A stretch of 64,000 nt of DNA from Halospeciosus flavus (GTDB taxonomy: Archaea; Halobacteriota; Halobacteria; Halobacteriales; Halobacteriaceae), in the NCBI RefSeq assembly GCF_029814175.1, contig NZ_CP122312.1, positions 2,914,001 to 2,978,000 on the forward strand, in the 5' to 3' direction. The translations under genes and the position numbers were made by a program. A model generated the notes under the pieces. It saw only the letters and a list, made by a program, of their open reading frames with translations. It did no database searches and was not told where the DNA came from. Of the stretch, positions 8,853 through 18,900 are shown in pieces. Numbering within the stretch: position 1 is the stretch's first letter; the number at the start of each line of letters is the position of its first letter.

Positions 8853-9728
8853 TCAGACGAATTCGGCACCGTCGCCGACTTCGGTGCAGAACGCACGTGC
8901 CTCGACGCCGGCGTCCTCGAAGGCGTCGACGAGTGCGGAGGCGACGTCGCGGCGGCGGCCCGGGTAGCAGGTGGCGACGACGCCCGGCCCGGCGCCGCTG
9001 ACGGTGACGCCCGTCGCACCGGCGCCTTCGGCCGCCTCGCAGGCCGCGGCGTAGCCGTCGATGAGTTCCGCGCGTGCGGGCGTGACGACGGACTCTCGGA
9101 AGCCACGGCCGACGAGGACGGGGTCGTCGCGCTCCATCCCGACGGCGAGCGTCGCGGCGCTGCCGACGGTCTCGACGACGTGGTCCATGCTGGCCGAGTC
9201 GGGGACGACTCCGCGGGCGTCGCGCGTGGAGACGACCGTCTCGGGGAGACAGGCGACCAGTGGGAGGGAGGCGTCGACCTGCGTGATGCCGTCGTCGCGG
9301 ACGACGGTGAAGCCGCCGAGGATGGCGGGCGCGACGTTGTCCGCGTGGGCTTCGCCCGAGACGGCGGCTTCCCCCTCGGCGGCGACGCGGACGAGGTCCT
9401 CGCCCGAGAGGTCCCGGTCGTAGAGTTCGGCGAGCGCGACGGCGGCGCCGGCCGCGCTCGCGGCGGAGGAACCCAGTCCCGACGAGGGGCGGATGCCCTT
9501 GTCGATGTGGATGTGCGCGGGCGCGTCGAGTGCGTTGGCGACGACGCCGGCGGTGTTCTTCGCTGGCTCTTCGGGGATGTACTCGCTGCCCATCCCCGTG
9601 ACTTCGATGGTCGTCTCGTCGGCCTTCTCGACACGCACCACGTCCCCCGGTCGGTCGAGCGCCACGCCGAACACGTCGAAACCACTCCCGAGGTTCGCAC
9701 TCGTCGCAGGCGCTCGTACCGAAATCAT
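8853..9728 (-). CDS. thrB: Homoserine kinase
   Basis: GHMP kinase of 291 residues that phosphorylates homoserine for threonine (and hence isoleucine) synthesis. APATSANLGSGFDVFG is at 7-21, the ATP loop PSSGLGSSAASAAG at 81-94, and the third GHMP motif GVTVSGAGPGVVAT near 240. It converges with leuB across a 154-bp gap. A T-rich TATA-like element lies about 28 bp upstream of the ATG. Confidence 0.92.
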   Translation of the reverse strand: MISVRAPATSANLGSGFDVFGVALDRPGDVVRVEKADETTIEVTGMGSEYIPEEPAKNTAGVVANALDAPAHIHIDKGIRPSSGLGSSAASAAGAAVALAELYDRDLSGEDLVRVAAEGEAAVSGEAHADNVAPAILGGFTVVRDDGITQVDASLPLVACLPETVVSTRDARGVVPDSASMDHVVETVGSAATLAVGMERDDPVLVGRGFRESVVTPARAELIDGYAAACEAAEGAGATGVTVSGAGPGVVATCYPGRRRDVASALVDAFEDAGVEARAFCTEVGDGAEFV

Positions 9729-9864
9729 TGCCAGGGAGTAGCGAGCGCCACGCCAAAAGGGTAGCGAAGCGGGCCAGTCGAGCAGGACCGAGATGCACCG
9801 CTACGAGGTCCCGACTGCCGTCGGGACCGTAACCGTAAACCGCCATCCCCTCGGATTCGGAGGT

Positions 9865-11184
9865 ATGATCGGCATCGTCGGCGGCGGCATCGCGGGACTC
9901 GCGGCGGCCCGACGCCTCCAACAGCGGGGTCACGAGGTCCGCGTCTTCGAGGCCACCGACCAGATCGGCGGTCTCGCGGCGACCTACGGGACGGCAGGCG
10001 ACCGCATCGAGAAGTTCTACCACCACCTCTCGGCCTCCGAGGGGACCATCGTCGACCTGATCGACGAACTGGGTCTCGGCGACGACCTGGAGTGGCCCAT
10101 CGGCAAGAACGCCTACTACGTCGACGGGACGGTCCACCCGCTGGACAAACCGTGGGAGATCGCCGCCTACCCCCATCTGAGCCTCTACGACACGTTCCGG
10201 CTCGCGATGCTCACGATGGAGATCGACGTCCGCGGGGGCATCCCCTCCTTCGACACCTACGAACGCCTCGAAGACTTCGAGGACGTCCCGATCAAGGAGT
10301 TCCTCCTCGAACACACGACCCGCGGCGTCTACGAGAACTTTTTCGAACCGCTGCTCGACGCGAAGTTCGGCCAGCGCAAGGAGGACGTGAGCGCGGCGTG
10401 GCTCCTCGGGCGCATCAAGTTCCGCGGCGAGCGCGACCTCCTGCGCGGGGAACCGCTCGGCTACCTCGAAGGCGGGTTCGGTCGCCTGCTCGACCGACTC
10501 GTCGAGGACGTGGGCCGCGACGTCGTCGAGACGAACACCCGCGTCACGAACGTCGGCTTCGACGACGGCCAGGTCCGGACCGTCACCGTCGAACGCGACG
10601 ACCACGCCGAGGCCGAGACCTACGACGTCGACTCGGTCGTCGTCGCCGCGATGCCCAACGTCCTCGAAGCCCTGACGGGCTACGAGTGCGACATCGACTT
10701 CCAGGGGACGGTGTGTTCGGTCGTCTCGATGGACGAGTCGCTCACCGACACCTACTGGCTCAACATCGCCGACGAGGCGCCCTTCGGCGCGCTCATCGAG
10801 CACACGAACTTCATCCCCGAGGAGCAGTACGGCGGCGAACACCTCCTCTACGTCCCGAAGTACATTCAGAGCCCCGAGGACCCCGTCTGGCAGATGGACG
10901 ACGACGAGGTCGAGGACCTGTGGCTCTCGGGCATCGAGGACCTCTTCCCCGACTTCGACCGCGAGTCGGTCAACTGGGTGAAGACCGCCCGCAACCCCCG
11001 GACCGCCCCCGTCTACGAGCGCGGCTACCTCGACATGGTCGTCCCCTACGACCTCGGTGACGAGGTGGCCGAGGGCGTCTACTACGCGGGGATGGCCTCA
11101 CGCGCGCAGTACCCCGAGCGAAGTCTGAACGGCGCCATCGTCGCGGGCTACGAGTGTGCGGACCGGATTTCGGGCGTGGAGTGA
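9865..11184 (+). CDS. FAD-dependent oxidoreductase of the amine oxidase/protoporphyrinogen oxidase type
   Basis: 439 residues. The N-terminal dinucleotide motif GGGIAGLAAARRL begins at residue 5, followed by the FAD signature ATDQIGGLAATY. The body resembles NAD(P)/FAD amine oxidase-fold proteins related to phytoene desaturase and UDP-galactopyranose mutase, and the C terminus has the FAD-contacting YYAGMASRAQYPERSLNGA stretch. The ATG at 9865 is preferred over one 72 bp upstream because it begins directly with the FAD fold. The substrate is unknown. The 3' end carries a dispersed hairpin repeat. Confidence 0.85.
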   Translation: MIGIVGGGIAGLAAARRLQQRGHEVRVFEATDQIGGLAATYGTAGDRIEKFYHHLSASEGTIVDLIDELGLGDDLEWPIGKNAYYVDGTVHPLDKPWEIAAYPHLSLYDTFRLAMLTMEIDVRGGIPSFDTYERLEDFEDVPIKEFLLEHTTRGVYENFFEPLLDAKFGQRKEDVSAAWLLGRIKFRGERDLLRGEPLGYLEGGFGRLLDRLVEDVGRDVVETNTRVTNVGFDDGQVRTVTVERDDHAEAETYDVDSVVVAAMPNVLEALTGYECDIDFQGTVCSVVSMDESLTDTYWLNIADEAPFGALIEHTNFIPEEQYGGEHLLYVPKYIQSPEDPVWQMDDDEVEDLWLSGIEDLFPDFDRESVNWVKTARNPRTAPVYERGYLDMVVPYDLGDEVAEGVYYAGMASRAQYPERSLNGAIVAGYECADRISGVE

Positions 11185-11280
11185 CGAGATTCGGGGCGAC
11201 CGGAGGGAGCGAGAATCTCGAAACGACGAGCGGGAGCGAAGCGAGTGCCAGCGAGCGACGCGACACGCGAGTGACATACA
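11181..11280 (+). repeat. Dispersed hairpin repeat, copy 1
   Basis: Starts at the stop codon of the upstream oxidoreductase. CGAGATTC (11185-11192) pairs with GAATCTCG (11213-11220) around a 20-base loop. The tract then continues with GAGCGGGAG and CGACACGCGAG elements. A second copy with identical arms and the same loop length is at 22001-22110, again directly after a stop codon. Confidence 0.65.
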
Positions 11281-11353
11281 GACCGGGACGCAGGACGCGG
11301 TCGGCCGACCGTGTTCCGGTGTCGCTTTCCGCCTGTAGCACCTAGAACGGCCA

Positions 11354-11920
11354 ATGCGAGTCACGGTCTTCGGCGCGAGTACCGAGACGGGTCGAGCGGT
11401 CGTCGAGCGACTGCTCGACGCCGGCCACGACGTCACCGTCCTCGCGCGTGACGAAACCGACCCCGCCGACTTCCCGGTCGACCTCGGAGACGTCCACGTC
11501 GTCGAGGGCGACGTCCAGGACATCCAGACGGTCGAAGACGCGGTCCACGGCGCCGACGCGGTGGTGACGGCTTTCCGCGAACCGCTCCCGCACACGCCCG
11601 GCACCGACAACGCCGACGCGATGCACAACGTCCTGAAGGAACTCGACCGCTACACCGCCGACCGCCTCGTCGCCATCACCGGCGAGAAGGAGGACGCGGG
11701 TGGCCTCCGCGAGCGTTTCGACGAGTTCCTCTCCTCGACGGTCGGCAACGAACCGAACTACGAGAGACAGGAGCGACTGGTCCGCGAGAGCGACGCCGAC
11801 TGGACCGTCGTCCGCCCCGCACCCGGAGACGACCCCGACGCGGTCGCAGCGGTCGTCGTCTCGCTGCTCGAAGCCGAATCGCACGTCCACGAGACGGTCG
11901 GCGTCCCGCTCACGACCTGA
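11354..11920 (+). CDS. NmrA-like NAD(P)-binding protein
   Basis: 188 residues with a single Rossmann fold: VTVFGASTETGRAVVERLL at the N terminus, then DVHVVEGDVQD and a DWTVVRPAP segment typical of atypical short-chain dehydrogenases (NmrA/YwnB-like). The Tyr-Lys catalytic pair of classical SDRs is not evident, so a redox sensor or small reductase are both possible. It stands alone between the repeat region and a convergent gene. Confidence 0.75.
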   Translation: MRVTVFGASTETGRAVVERLLDAGHDVTVLARDETDPADFPVDLGDVHVVEGDVQDIQTVEDAVHGADAVVTAFREPLPHTPGTDNADAMHNVLKELDRYTADRLVAITGEKEDAGGLRERFDEFLSSTVGNEPNYERQERLVRESDADWTVVRPAPGDDPDAVAAVVVSLLEAESHVHETVGVPLTT

Positions 11921-11932
11921 GACGGAACGCGG

Positions 11933-12538
11933 CTACTCGTTCTCTTTCGCGTTCGACTGCTCGACGTCCGCGCCGACGGCCCGACTGACGTCGACGTCCT
12001 CGGGCTCCTCCCGACCGCCTTGCTGGACGTCGCCGGCCTCGTCCTCGACGTAGACGTCGTCGGCGAAGCCACCGGTCGCGTGCGGGAACTCCCCCTCTTC
12101 GAGTCGCTCGGGCGTCGCCGGCGCGTCCGGCAGGCCACCCGCGGGTTCGAACTCGCCGAGCGGGTCCACGACGGAGATGTCGTGGCGTTCGAAGAACTCG
12201 CGGTGGCGCTCGTAGTGGGCTTGGACCTCCTCGGGCGGGAACTCCATCATCTCCGCCCAGCCGTGGTCGTAGAAGTCGAAGGTGCCGACGATGTGGGTCA
12301 TCTCGCGGGCCGTCGCCTCGTCGTAGCCCTCCTGGAGGGCCGCGAGGTACATGTCGATGGCACCGTCGAAGAACGCCTCCAGGTGGGGTTCGCGTTCCTC
12401 GCGGTGGGTCTCGTCGGCCCATCCGGCGAAGATGCGGACGTGGAGGTCGACCAGTTTGTCGTGGACGGTGTCGCCGACGACCGGGAGTTCGAGGGCTTTC
12501 CGCGCCGCGAAGTGCCGGACGTTCTGCCGGAGTTTCAT
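11933..12538 (-). CDS. DUF6149-like haloarchaeal protein
   Basis: 201 residues, soluble and mostly helical at the N terminus (KLRQNVRHFAARKAL, then VDLHVRIFAGWADE), with a DFYDHGWAEMMEFP core and a very acidic, low-complexity C-terminal third. It resembles the haloarchaeal family I recall as DUF6149; the function is unknown. The ATG at 12538 is chosen over a longer in-frame extension because the family begins MKLRQNVRHFA and the upstream codons are Arg/Cys-rich. Confidence 0.7.
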   Translation of the reverse strand: MKLRQNVRHFAARKALELPVVGDTVHDKLVDLHVRIFAGWADETHREEREPHLEAFFDGAIDMYLAALQEGYDEATAREMTHIVGTFDFYDHGWAEMMEFPPEEVQAHYERHREFFERHDISVVDPLGEFEPAGGLPDAPATPERLEEGEFPHATGGFADDVYVEDEAGDVQQGGREEPEDVDVSRAVGADVEQSNAKENE

Positions 12539-12655
12539 ACGTCCGGCTTGGGCGTAGAGCACCAAAAGCCGTGTGCGCCCGCGGCAGCGGCAACGCGTGC
12601 CGCAAGCGTAGCGGGATAGCAACCCACTTTAACCCCGCATGACAATCCTCGAAGT

Positions 12656-13903
12656 ATGAGTCAGTCGTACGTGATCATCGGCGACGGGATCGCGGGGAGT
12701 TCCGCCGCCGAGACGATCCGGGAGGAGGACCCGGAAGCCGACGTCACGATCATCACAGACGAGGGTGAACCCCTCTACAACCGTATTCTCATCAAGGAGT
12801 TCGCGAAGGGCAAACTCCCCGAAGCACCCATCGGCATCCACGACGAGGAGTGGTACGAGGAGCGCGACATCTCGCTCCGACTCAACACGCTCGTCACCGA
12901 CGTCGACGTCGACGCCCACGAACTCCGGACCCACGAGGGCGACACCATCGAGTACGACAAACTCCTCGTCGCGACCGGTGGAACGCCCGTCCAACTCCCC
13001 GTGGAGAACTCCGACGCCGACGGCGTCCACCACTTCTGGACGTTCGAGGACGCCCGCCGCATCCGCGAACACGCCGAGTCCGCCGACAGCGGCGTCGTCG
13101 TCGGTGCGGGGCTCCTCGGCATCGACCTCGCGGCCATCTGTGCCGCCCAGGGCGTCGACGCGAAGTACCTGATGCGCGGCGACCGCTGGTGGCGCTACGC
13201 GCTCAGTTCCGAGGGCGCGGAGATCGTCCACGACGCGCTCCGGGAGAAGGGGGTCGACCCCATCTTCGAGGCGGGCGCGGAGTCCTTCGAGACCGACGAC
13301 GAGGGGAACGTCGTCGCCACTCACGCCGGCGACGGCAACGTCTACGACTCCGAGTTCGTCGGCATCGCCATCGGTCTCGACTTCAACACCGAGTACCTCC
13401 AGGACACGCCCATCGAGACGGAGACGGGCATCGTCGTCGACGAACACATGCGGACCAACGTCGAGGACGTGTACGCCGCCGGCGACATCACGGAGTTCTA
13501 CGACGTCGTCCTCGACGAGCACGCCCAGAACGGTTCGTGGGGGAGCGCCAAAGAACAGGGCTCCATCGTCGGACAGAACATGGTCGCGGGCGACGACGAG
13601 GAACCGGAGACGTTCCGGTGGGTCTCCTCGTACTCCATCACGCACTTCGACTTCCCGTTCCTCTCCTTCGGCTTCCCCGACAAGGGCGACGCCGAGTGCG
13701 AACGGACCTACGGCGACCAGGAGTGGCGCCGCCTCACGTTCAAGGACGGCAAACTCATCGGCGGCGTCCTCGTCGGGAACCTCGCCCCGCAGTCGAAGTA
13801 CAAGAAACTCATCCGCGAGGAGGTCGAGGTCGCCGACCAGCAAGACGTCCTCCTCCAGGAGAACTTCGACCTCGACGACCTGGAGACCGCGACCGACATC
13901 TGA
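12656..13903 (+). CDS. Pyridine nucleotide-disulfide family FAD oxidoreductase
   Basis: 415 residues with two Rossmann motifs: the FAD site IGDGIAGSSAAETI at 8-21 and the NAD(P) site VVGAGLLGIDLAA near 148. The FAD signature VYAAGDITEF lies near 275. It lacks the redox CxxxxC of disulfide reductases, so it resembles ferredoxin/rubredoxin reductases and the NirB N-terminal half. Electron partner unknown. A TATA-like element precedes it, and a pyrimidine-rich T-run follows. Confidence 0.85.
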   Translation: MSQSYVIIGDGIAGSSAAETIREEDPEADVTIITDEGEPLYNRILIKEFAKGKLPEAPIGIHDEEWYEERDISLRLNTLVTDVDVDAHELRTHEGDTIEYDKLLVATGGTPVQLPVENSDADGVHHFWTFEDARRIREHAESADSGVVVGAGLLGIDLAAICAAQGVDAKYLMRGDRWWRYALSSEGAEIVHDALREKGVDPIFEAGAESFETDDEGNVVATHAGDGNVYDSEFVGIAIGLDFNTEYLQDTPIETETGIVVDEHMRTNVEDVYAAGDITEFYDVVLDEHAQNGSWGSAKEQGSIVGQNMVAGDDEEPETFRWVSSYSITHFDFPFLSFGFPDKGDAECERTYGDQEWRRLTFKDGKLIGGVLVGNLAPQSKYKKLIREEVEVADQQDVLLQENFDLDDLETATDI

Positions 13904-13911
13904 GCGTTCCT

Positions 13912-13925
13912 CCCCGTTTTTCTCC
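13912..13925 (+). terminator. Possible T-rich transcription end
   Basis: A pyrimidine stretch with five consecutive T residues (CCCCGTTTTTCTCC) lies 9 bp after the oxidoreductase stop. Haloarchaeal transcripts often end in such T-runs. This is a weak call from composition alone. Confidence 0.35.
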
Positions 13926-13994
13926 CCTCTCTCGGACAACATTTATGGGGTCGTGTGTCATAGGATAACGTGGCCCACATCGGCCGGTGTCTCG

Positions 13995-14204
13995 ATGAAC
14001 CCGACCATCACGATCGAGGAAGCGGACAGCATCCCCGTAGACGCGAACGTACGCGACTACGACGAACTACACGACGCTGCGCGGGCGGTCTTCCCGTCGG
14101 TCGTCGACGACACGGCCGAAGTCGACGAGCGGACGGCTGCGGCGTTCGTCGACGGCGAGTTCGTCAAATTCACCGGCTACTATCGGGTTCGCGTCGCCGA
14201 GTGA
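13995..14204 (+). CDS. Small VKFT-motif protein, paralogue of the gene at 31885-32091
   Basis: 69 residues. The last 15 contain FVKFTGYYRVRV, which matches VVKFTDYYEVR at the end of the 68-residue protein at 31885-32091. The middle DELHDAAR..D..AEVD pattern also matches. No domain name is recalled. The ATG at 13995 gives a protein equal in length to its paralogue. Function unknown. Confidence 0.65.
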   Translation: MNPTITIEEADSIPVDANVRDYDELHDAARAVFPSVVDDTAEVDERTAAAFVDGEFVKFTGYYRVRVAE

Positions 14205-14247
14205 CACATTCGAAGCCGTTTTCCTCGCTCGTCGCCGAGAGGAAGGC

Positions 14248-14667
14248 ATGAGCATGAGCGGCGGCAGCGGGGACATGACCCTCGCGTTCGAACTCTCCGC
14301 GCTCCAGTCACTCGCGAAGCCCGGGACGGCGTTCGCCGACGCCCGCCAGTGGACCGAGTACGTCGGCGTCGTCTCCGACGAACCGACCTACGTCGTGACC
14401 AACTTCACCCGGAAGCGGCGCATCCGCCAGGACTTCTTCTCCGGGCCGAAGGGGAAACGCGAGAGTCTCTCCAGCGTGAAACAACAGTTCGACACCGAGC
14501 GACACGTCTTCGTCGGCACCGACGAGGAGGACGAGGAACTCGCCGAGCAGGTCGGCTGGGAGTTCCTCGACGTCGAGGACGCCGCCGAGGCCGCCGGGTG
14601 GGAACTCGGCAGTCCCGAGGAGAGTTCGGCGGCCGACGCCGAACCCCAGCGCGACGACTGGCCGTAG
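14248..14667 (+). CDS. DUF7124-like haloarchaeal protein
   Basis: 139 residues: after a short Ser/Gly start come DMTLAFELSALQSLAKPG, EYVGVVSDEPTYVVTNFTRK, and QDFFSGPKGKRESL. It ends in an acidic tail with AEQVGWEFLDVEDAAEAAGW. I recall this as a conserved haloarchaeal family (DUF7124); its role is unknown. Its stop abuts the start of the next gene, so the two are probably co-transcribed. ATG 14254 is an alternative start. Confidence 0.7.
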   Translation: MSMSGGSGDMTLAFELSALQSLAKPGTAFADARQWTEYVGVVSDEPTYVVTNFTRKRRIRQDFFSGPKGKRESLSSVKQQFDTERHVFVGTDEEDEELAEQVGWEFLDVEDAAEAAGWELGSPEESSAADAEPQRDDWP

Positions 14668-15246
14668 ATGCCCAACCCACGCGTCCCAGACCCGGACCCC
14701 GGTGAGGACGGTGGCGACAGCGGCGGCGACGACCAGACCGACGACGGGTTCGTCGACCTCCCCTGTGGCGAACGCGTCCACGTCCAGAACCTCGACATGG
14801 GGATGCGCGAGTACGAGTGTGTCTGCGGGAGCGCACACGCCGTCGTGATGGACATGCACCCGCCGTCGCGATGGTTCCCCGAGTCCATCGTCGCGGTGCT
14901 GGAGGAGACGGTCGAACCCTCCGAGGACGACGAGTTCGAGACGTTCGGCACGCCCCACCTCATGGGGGCGGTCCTCGAAGAGTTCCCCGACGACGTGGTC
15001 GCCTACGACGCCTCCAAGAACGGCGCGGTCGGCGCGGCACTCGTCTGGCTCACCGACTTCGACGCCCGCACGCTCCACGAGTACGTCGTGGAGTTGGTCG
15101 TCGAACTGATGGAACACGCCGTCAGCCACTCGGAGTCGGGTGCGAGCGAGTTCGAAGAACAGATGATGGCCTTCGACGTCGCCGAGTTCGTCGACGAGTA
15201 CCGCGAGGCCAGGGAGTTCGAGGACGAGTACGACACGCCGGCGTAA
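14668..15246 (+). CDS. DUF5815 family protein
   Basis: 192 residues. An acidic Gly/Asp-rich N terminus is followed by DLPCGERVHV and MREYECVCGSAHAVVMDMHPPSR, with three cysteines plus histidines that may bind zinc, then the helical VVELVVELMEHAVSHSES. It matches the haloarchaeal DUF5815 family as I recall it. It begins immediately after the preceding stop with no spacer. Confidence 0.75.
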   Translation: MPNPRVPDPDPGEDGGDSGGDDQTDDGFVDLPCGERVHVQNLDMGMREYECVCGSAHAVVMDMHPPSRWFPESIVAVLEETVEPSEDDEFETFGTPHLMGAVLEEFPDDVVAYDASKNGAVGAALVWLTDFDARTLHEYVVELVVELMEHAVSHSESGASEFEEQMMAFDVAEFVDEYREAREFEDEYDTPA

Positions 15247-15286
15247 CCGCTGGGCGAATCGGTTTCTCCCCGCCCACGCGTGCGCG

Positions 15287-15679
15287 TCACTCTATCCAGG
15301 CGTCGTAGTCGAACTGCTGGGGCGTGACGTCGAACTCGAAGGTGAACGCGTCCTCCGTCGCGGCGGGGACGGTGATTTCGCGGTTCTTCTCGGTGCTCGT
15401 GTCACCGACCGACAGCCGTGCCCACAGCCTCCCCGACGCCGACCGGTCGCCGACGTTCTCGACGGTCACGACGACGTTCGTCCGCTGGTCGGTCACCTGT
15501 GCGGCCGTCCCCGTGATGGTGAGCGAACCGACCGGCGCGACGACGCCGGTCAGACAACCCGAGAGTAGTCCCGTCGCCCCCACCGCGGCCGCGCCGACGG
15601 CCTCACGGCGGGTCAGTGACCGTCGTGAACGCTCCTCCGACGCGGGACGAGCGGACGCCCGGCGATTAGATTGGCTCAT
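15287..15679 (-). CDS. Tat-exported lipoprotein with a FxLYD/CARDB-like beta domain
   Basis: 130 residues. The twin-arginine signal SRRSLTRREAVGAAAVGA is followed by the lipobox LLSGC with the lipidated Cys near residue 42. The mature part has GTAAQVTDQRTNVVVTVENVG, the Ig-like strand pattern of FxLYD or CARDB domains. It probably sits on the outer face of the membrane. A TATA-like element lies about 30 bp upstream. The specific role is unknown. Confidence 0.75.
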   Translation of the reverse strand: MSQSNRRASARPASEERSRRSLTRREAVGAAAVGATGLLSGCLTGVVAPVGSLTITGTAAQVTDQRTNVVVTVENVGDRSASGRLWARLSVGDTSTEKNREITVPAATEDAFTFEFDVTPQQFDYDAWIE

Positions 15680-15818
15680 GCTACCTCATAACACAGTACT
15701 GTCGCCCGACGTATAGGTGTTGTCGCGCTCGATGGGTGACTCGCGCCGAGCCCCGCCGATGTTCGAGTCAGCGACGCAATACATAAACCACTGGTAGACA
15801 CACACTCGCACGATTGTC

Positions 15819-15846
15819 GTTACGAATTTCGAAACTCCGTTTCGAA
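15819..15846 (+). promoter_or_regulatory. Operator-like dyad upstream of carB
   Basis: The 13-mer GTTACGAATTTCG (15819-15831) runs into the perfect dyad TTCGAAAC-TCC-GTTTCGAA (15828-15846). The identical 13-mer and an equivalent 8-3-8 dyad lie between carA and the Lrp/AsnC gene (20832-20859). It sits about 20 bp upstream of the carB TATA-like element TCTTATTA (about 15867-15874). Confidence 0.65.
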
Positions 15847-15900
15847 TCTTGCACAGTATCGTATGTCTTATTACGATGTGCGCATTCGTACGGAGTAAGG

Positions 15901-18900
15901 ATGAGTGACGACCGTACCGTCCTCCTGATCGGCAGTGGACCTATCCAGATTGGACAGGCAGCGGAGTTCGACTACTCCGGCGCGCAAGCCTGCCGCGCCC
16001 TACAGGAGGAGGGCGTGCGAGTCGTGCTCGTAAACTCCAATCCGGCGACTATCATGACCGACCCCGAGATGGCCGACGCCGTCTACATCGAACCCATCAC
16101 GACGGAGGCCATCTCGGAGATCATCCGCGAGGAGAACCCCGACGGGGTCATCGCTGGTCTCGGCGGGCAGACCGGCCTGAACGTCACGGCCGAACTCGCC
16201 GAGGAGGGCGTCCTCGAGGAACACGACGTCGAGATCATGGGGACGCCGCTGGACACGATCTACGCGACCGAGGACCGCGACCTCTTCCGCCAGCGCATGG
16301 AGAACCTCGGCCAGCCAGTTCCCAAGTCGACGACTATCTCGCTCGACGAGGACGAGTCCGTCGCCTCGTTGAGCGAGGCGGACATCGCGGACCGCGTCGA
16401 GGCGGCCGTCGACGAGGTCGGCGGCCTCCCGGTCATCGCGCGCACGACGTACACGCTCGGTGGCTCCGGGTCCGGCGTCGTCCACGAGATGGACGAACTC
16501 AAACAGCGCGTCCGCAAGGGCCTGCGTCTCTCCCGCAACGACGAGGTGCTCATCACGGAGTCCATCTCCGGGTGGGTCGAACTCGAGTACGAGGTGATGC
16601 GCGACGCCGGCGACTCCTGTATCATCATCTGCAACATGGAGAACATCGACCCGATGGGCATCCACACCGGGGAGTCGACGGTCGTGACGCCCTCGCAGGT
16701 CATCCCGGACGAGGGCCACCAGGAGATGCGCGACGCCGCCCTCGAGGTCATCCGCGACCTCGGCATCCAGGGTGGGTGTAACATCCAGTTCGCGTGGCGC
16801 GACGACGGCACACCCGACGGCGAGTACCGCGTCGTCGAGGTGAACCCCCGTGTCTCGCGTTCCTCCGCTCTCGCCTCGAAGGCGACCGGCTACCCCATCG
16901 CCCGCGTGACCGCGAAGGTCGCGCTCGGCAAGCGCCTCCACGAAATCGAAAACGAGATCACGGGTCAGACGACCGCCGCCTTCGAACCCGCCATCGACTA
17001 CGTGGTGACGAAGGTGCCGCGCTGGCCCCAGGAGAAGTTCCCCGGCACGGAGTTCGAACTCTCGACGGCGATGAAGTCCACCGGGGAGGCGATGGCCATC
17101 GGCCGCACCTTCGAGGAGTCGCTGTTGAAGGCACTCCGCTCCTCGGAGAAGGACCCCGACGTCGACTGGGCCGAACTCTCCGATTCGAAACTCGAAACGC
17201 AGTACCTCGAACGCCCGACGCCCGACCGCCCGTACGCAGTCTTCGAGGCGTTCGACCGCGGCTACACGGTCGAGGAAGTCGTCGAACTCACCGACATCCA
17301 CGAGTGGTACGTCGAGCGCTTCCAGAACGTCGCGGAGGCGGCCGCGGCCGCCCAGGAGGGTGACTTCACGACCGCCGCGACCACCGGTTTCACGAACCAC
17401 GAGATCTCGGCCATCGCCGGGAGCGACTTCGAGGACAAGAACGCCTCGTGGCTCCCCGCAGGTACGGCCGACACCGGCGAAGAAGAACCCGAAGCCTACC
17501 CCGACGGCGCGGGCGCGAGCGTCGAGACGGTCGAGCAGGACGTCCCCGGCCGCACGTACAAGCAGGTCGACACCTGCGCCGGCGAGTTCGCCGCACAGAC
17601 GCCCTACTACTACTCCTCGCGCAAGCCCGAGTGGTTCTCCGGGCCGTTCGAGGGTGAGTCCGCGGGCGGCGAACTGAAGGTCGACCACGACTCCGACAGC
17701 GTCGTGGTCGTCGGCGGCGGCCCCATCCGCATCGGGCAGGGCGTCGAGTTCGACTACTGTTCGGTTCACGCCGTCCGCGCGCTCCGCGAGGAGGGTATCG
17801 AGGCCCACGTCGTCAACAACAACCCCGAGACGGTCTCGACCGACTACGATACCTCCGACGGCCTGTTCTTCGAACCGGTCACGGCCGAGGAGGTCGCCGA
17901 CGTGGTCGAGGCGACGGGCGCCGACGGCGTGATGGTCCAGTTCGGTGGGCAGACCTCGGTCAACATCGCCCACCCGCTGGAGAAGGAGATCGACCGCCGC
18001 GGTCTCGACGCCGACGTGCTCGGCACCTCCGTCGACGCGATGGACCTCGCCGAGGACCGCGACCGCTTCAACGAACTGATGGACGACCTCGGCATCGCCC
18101 AACCGGAGGGCGGTACCGCCCAGTCGAAGGAGGAGGCCCTCGACCTCGCACACGACATCGGCTACCCGGTGCTCGTCCGCCCGTCCTACGTGCTCGGCGG
18201 CCGCGCGATGGAGATCGTCCACGACGACGACGAACTCGAACAGTACATCGAGGAGGCCGTCCGCGTGAGTCCCGACCAACCCATCCTCGTCGACGAGTTC
18301 CTCTCCGACGCGGTGGAACTCGACGTCGACGCCGTCGCAGACGGCGTGGACGTGCTCGTCGGCGGTATCATGGAACACGTCGAGAGCGCGGGGGTCCACT
18401 CCGGTGACTCCGCCTGCGTCATCCCGACGCGCTCGCTCGACGAGGAGACGCTCGGGCGCGTCCGCGAGGTCGTCGAGGACATCGCGACCGCCCTCGACAC
18501 CGTCGGCCTGTTGAACGTCCAACTCGCCGTGAAGGACGGCGAGGTGTACGTCCTGGAGGCGAACCCGCGCTCTTCGCGTACCGTCCCGTTCGTCTCGAAG
18601 GCGACCGGCGTCCCCATCGCGAAACTCGCCGCGAAGGTCATGGCGGGCTACTCCCTCGACGAACTCGACGTCTCCGAGGGCGTCCCCGAGCAGTTCTCGG
18701 TGAAAGAGGTCGTCCTGCCGTTCGACCGCCTGCCCAACTCCGACCCGCGTCTCGGCCCCGAGATGAAGTCGACGGGCGAGGTCATGGGGACGGCCTCGAC
18801 GTTCGGGAAGGCCTACGAGAAGGCCCAGTCCGCGGCGTCGAACGACCTGCCCGAGGAGGGCGCGACGGCCGTCGTCCAACTGGACGTCGAGGGCTTCGGT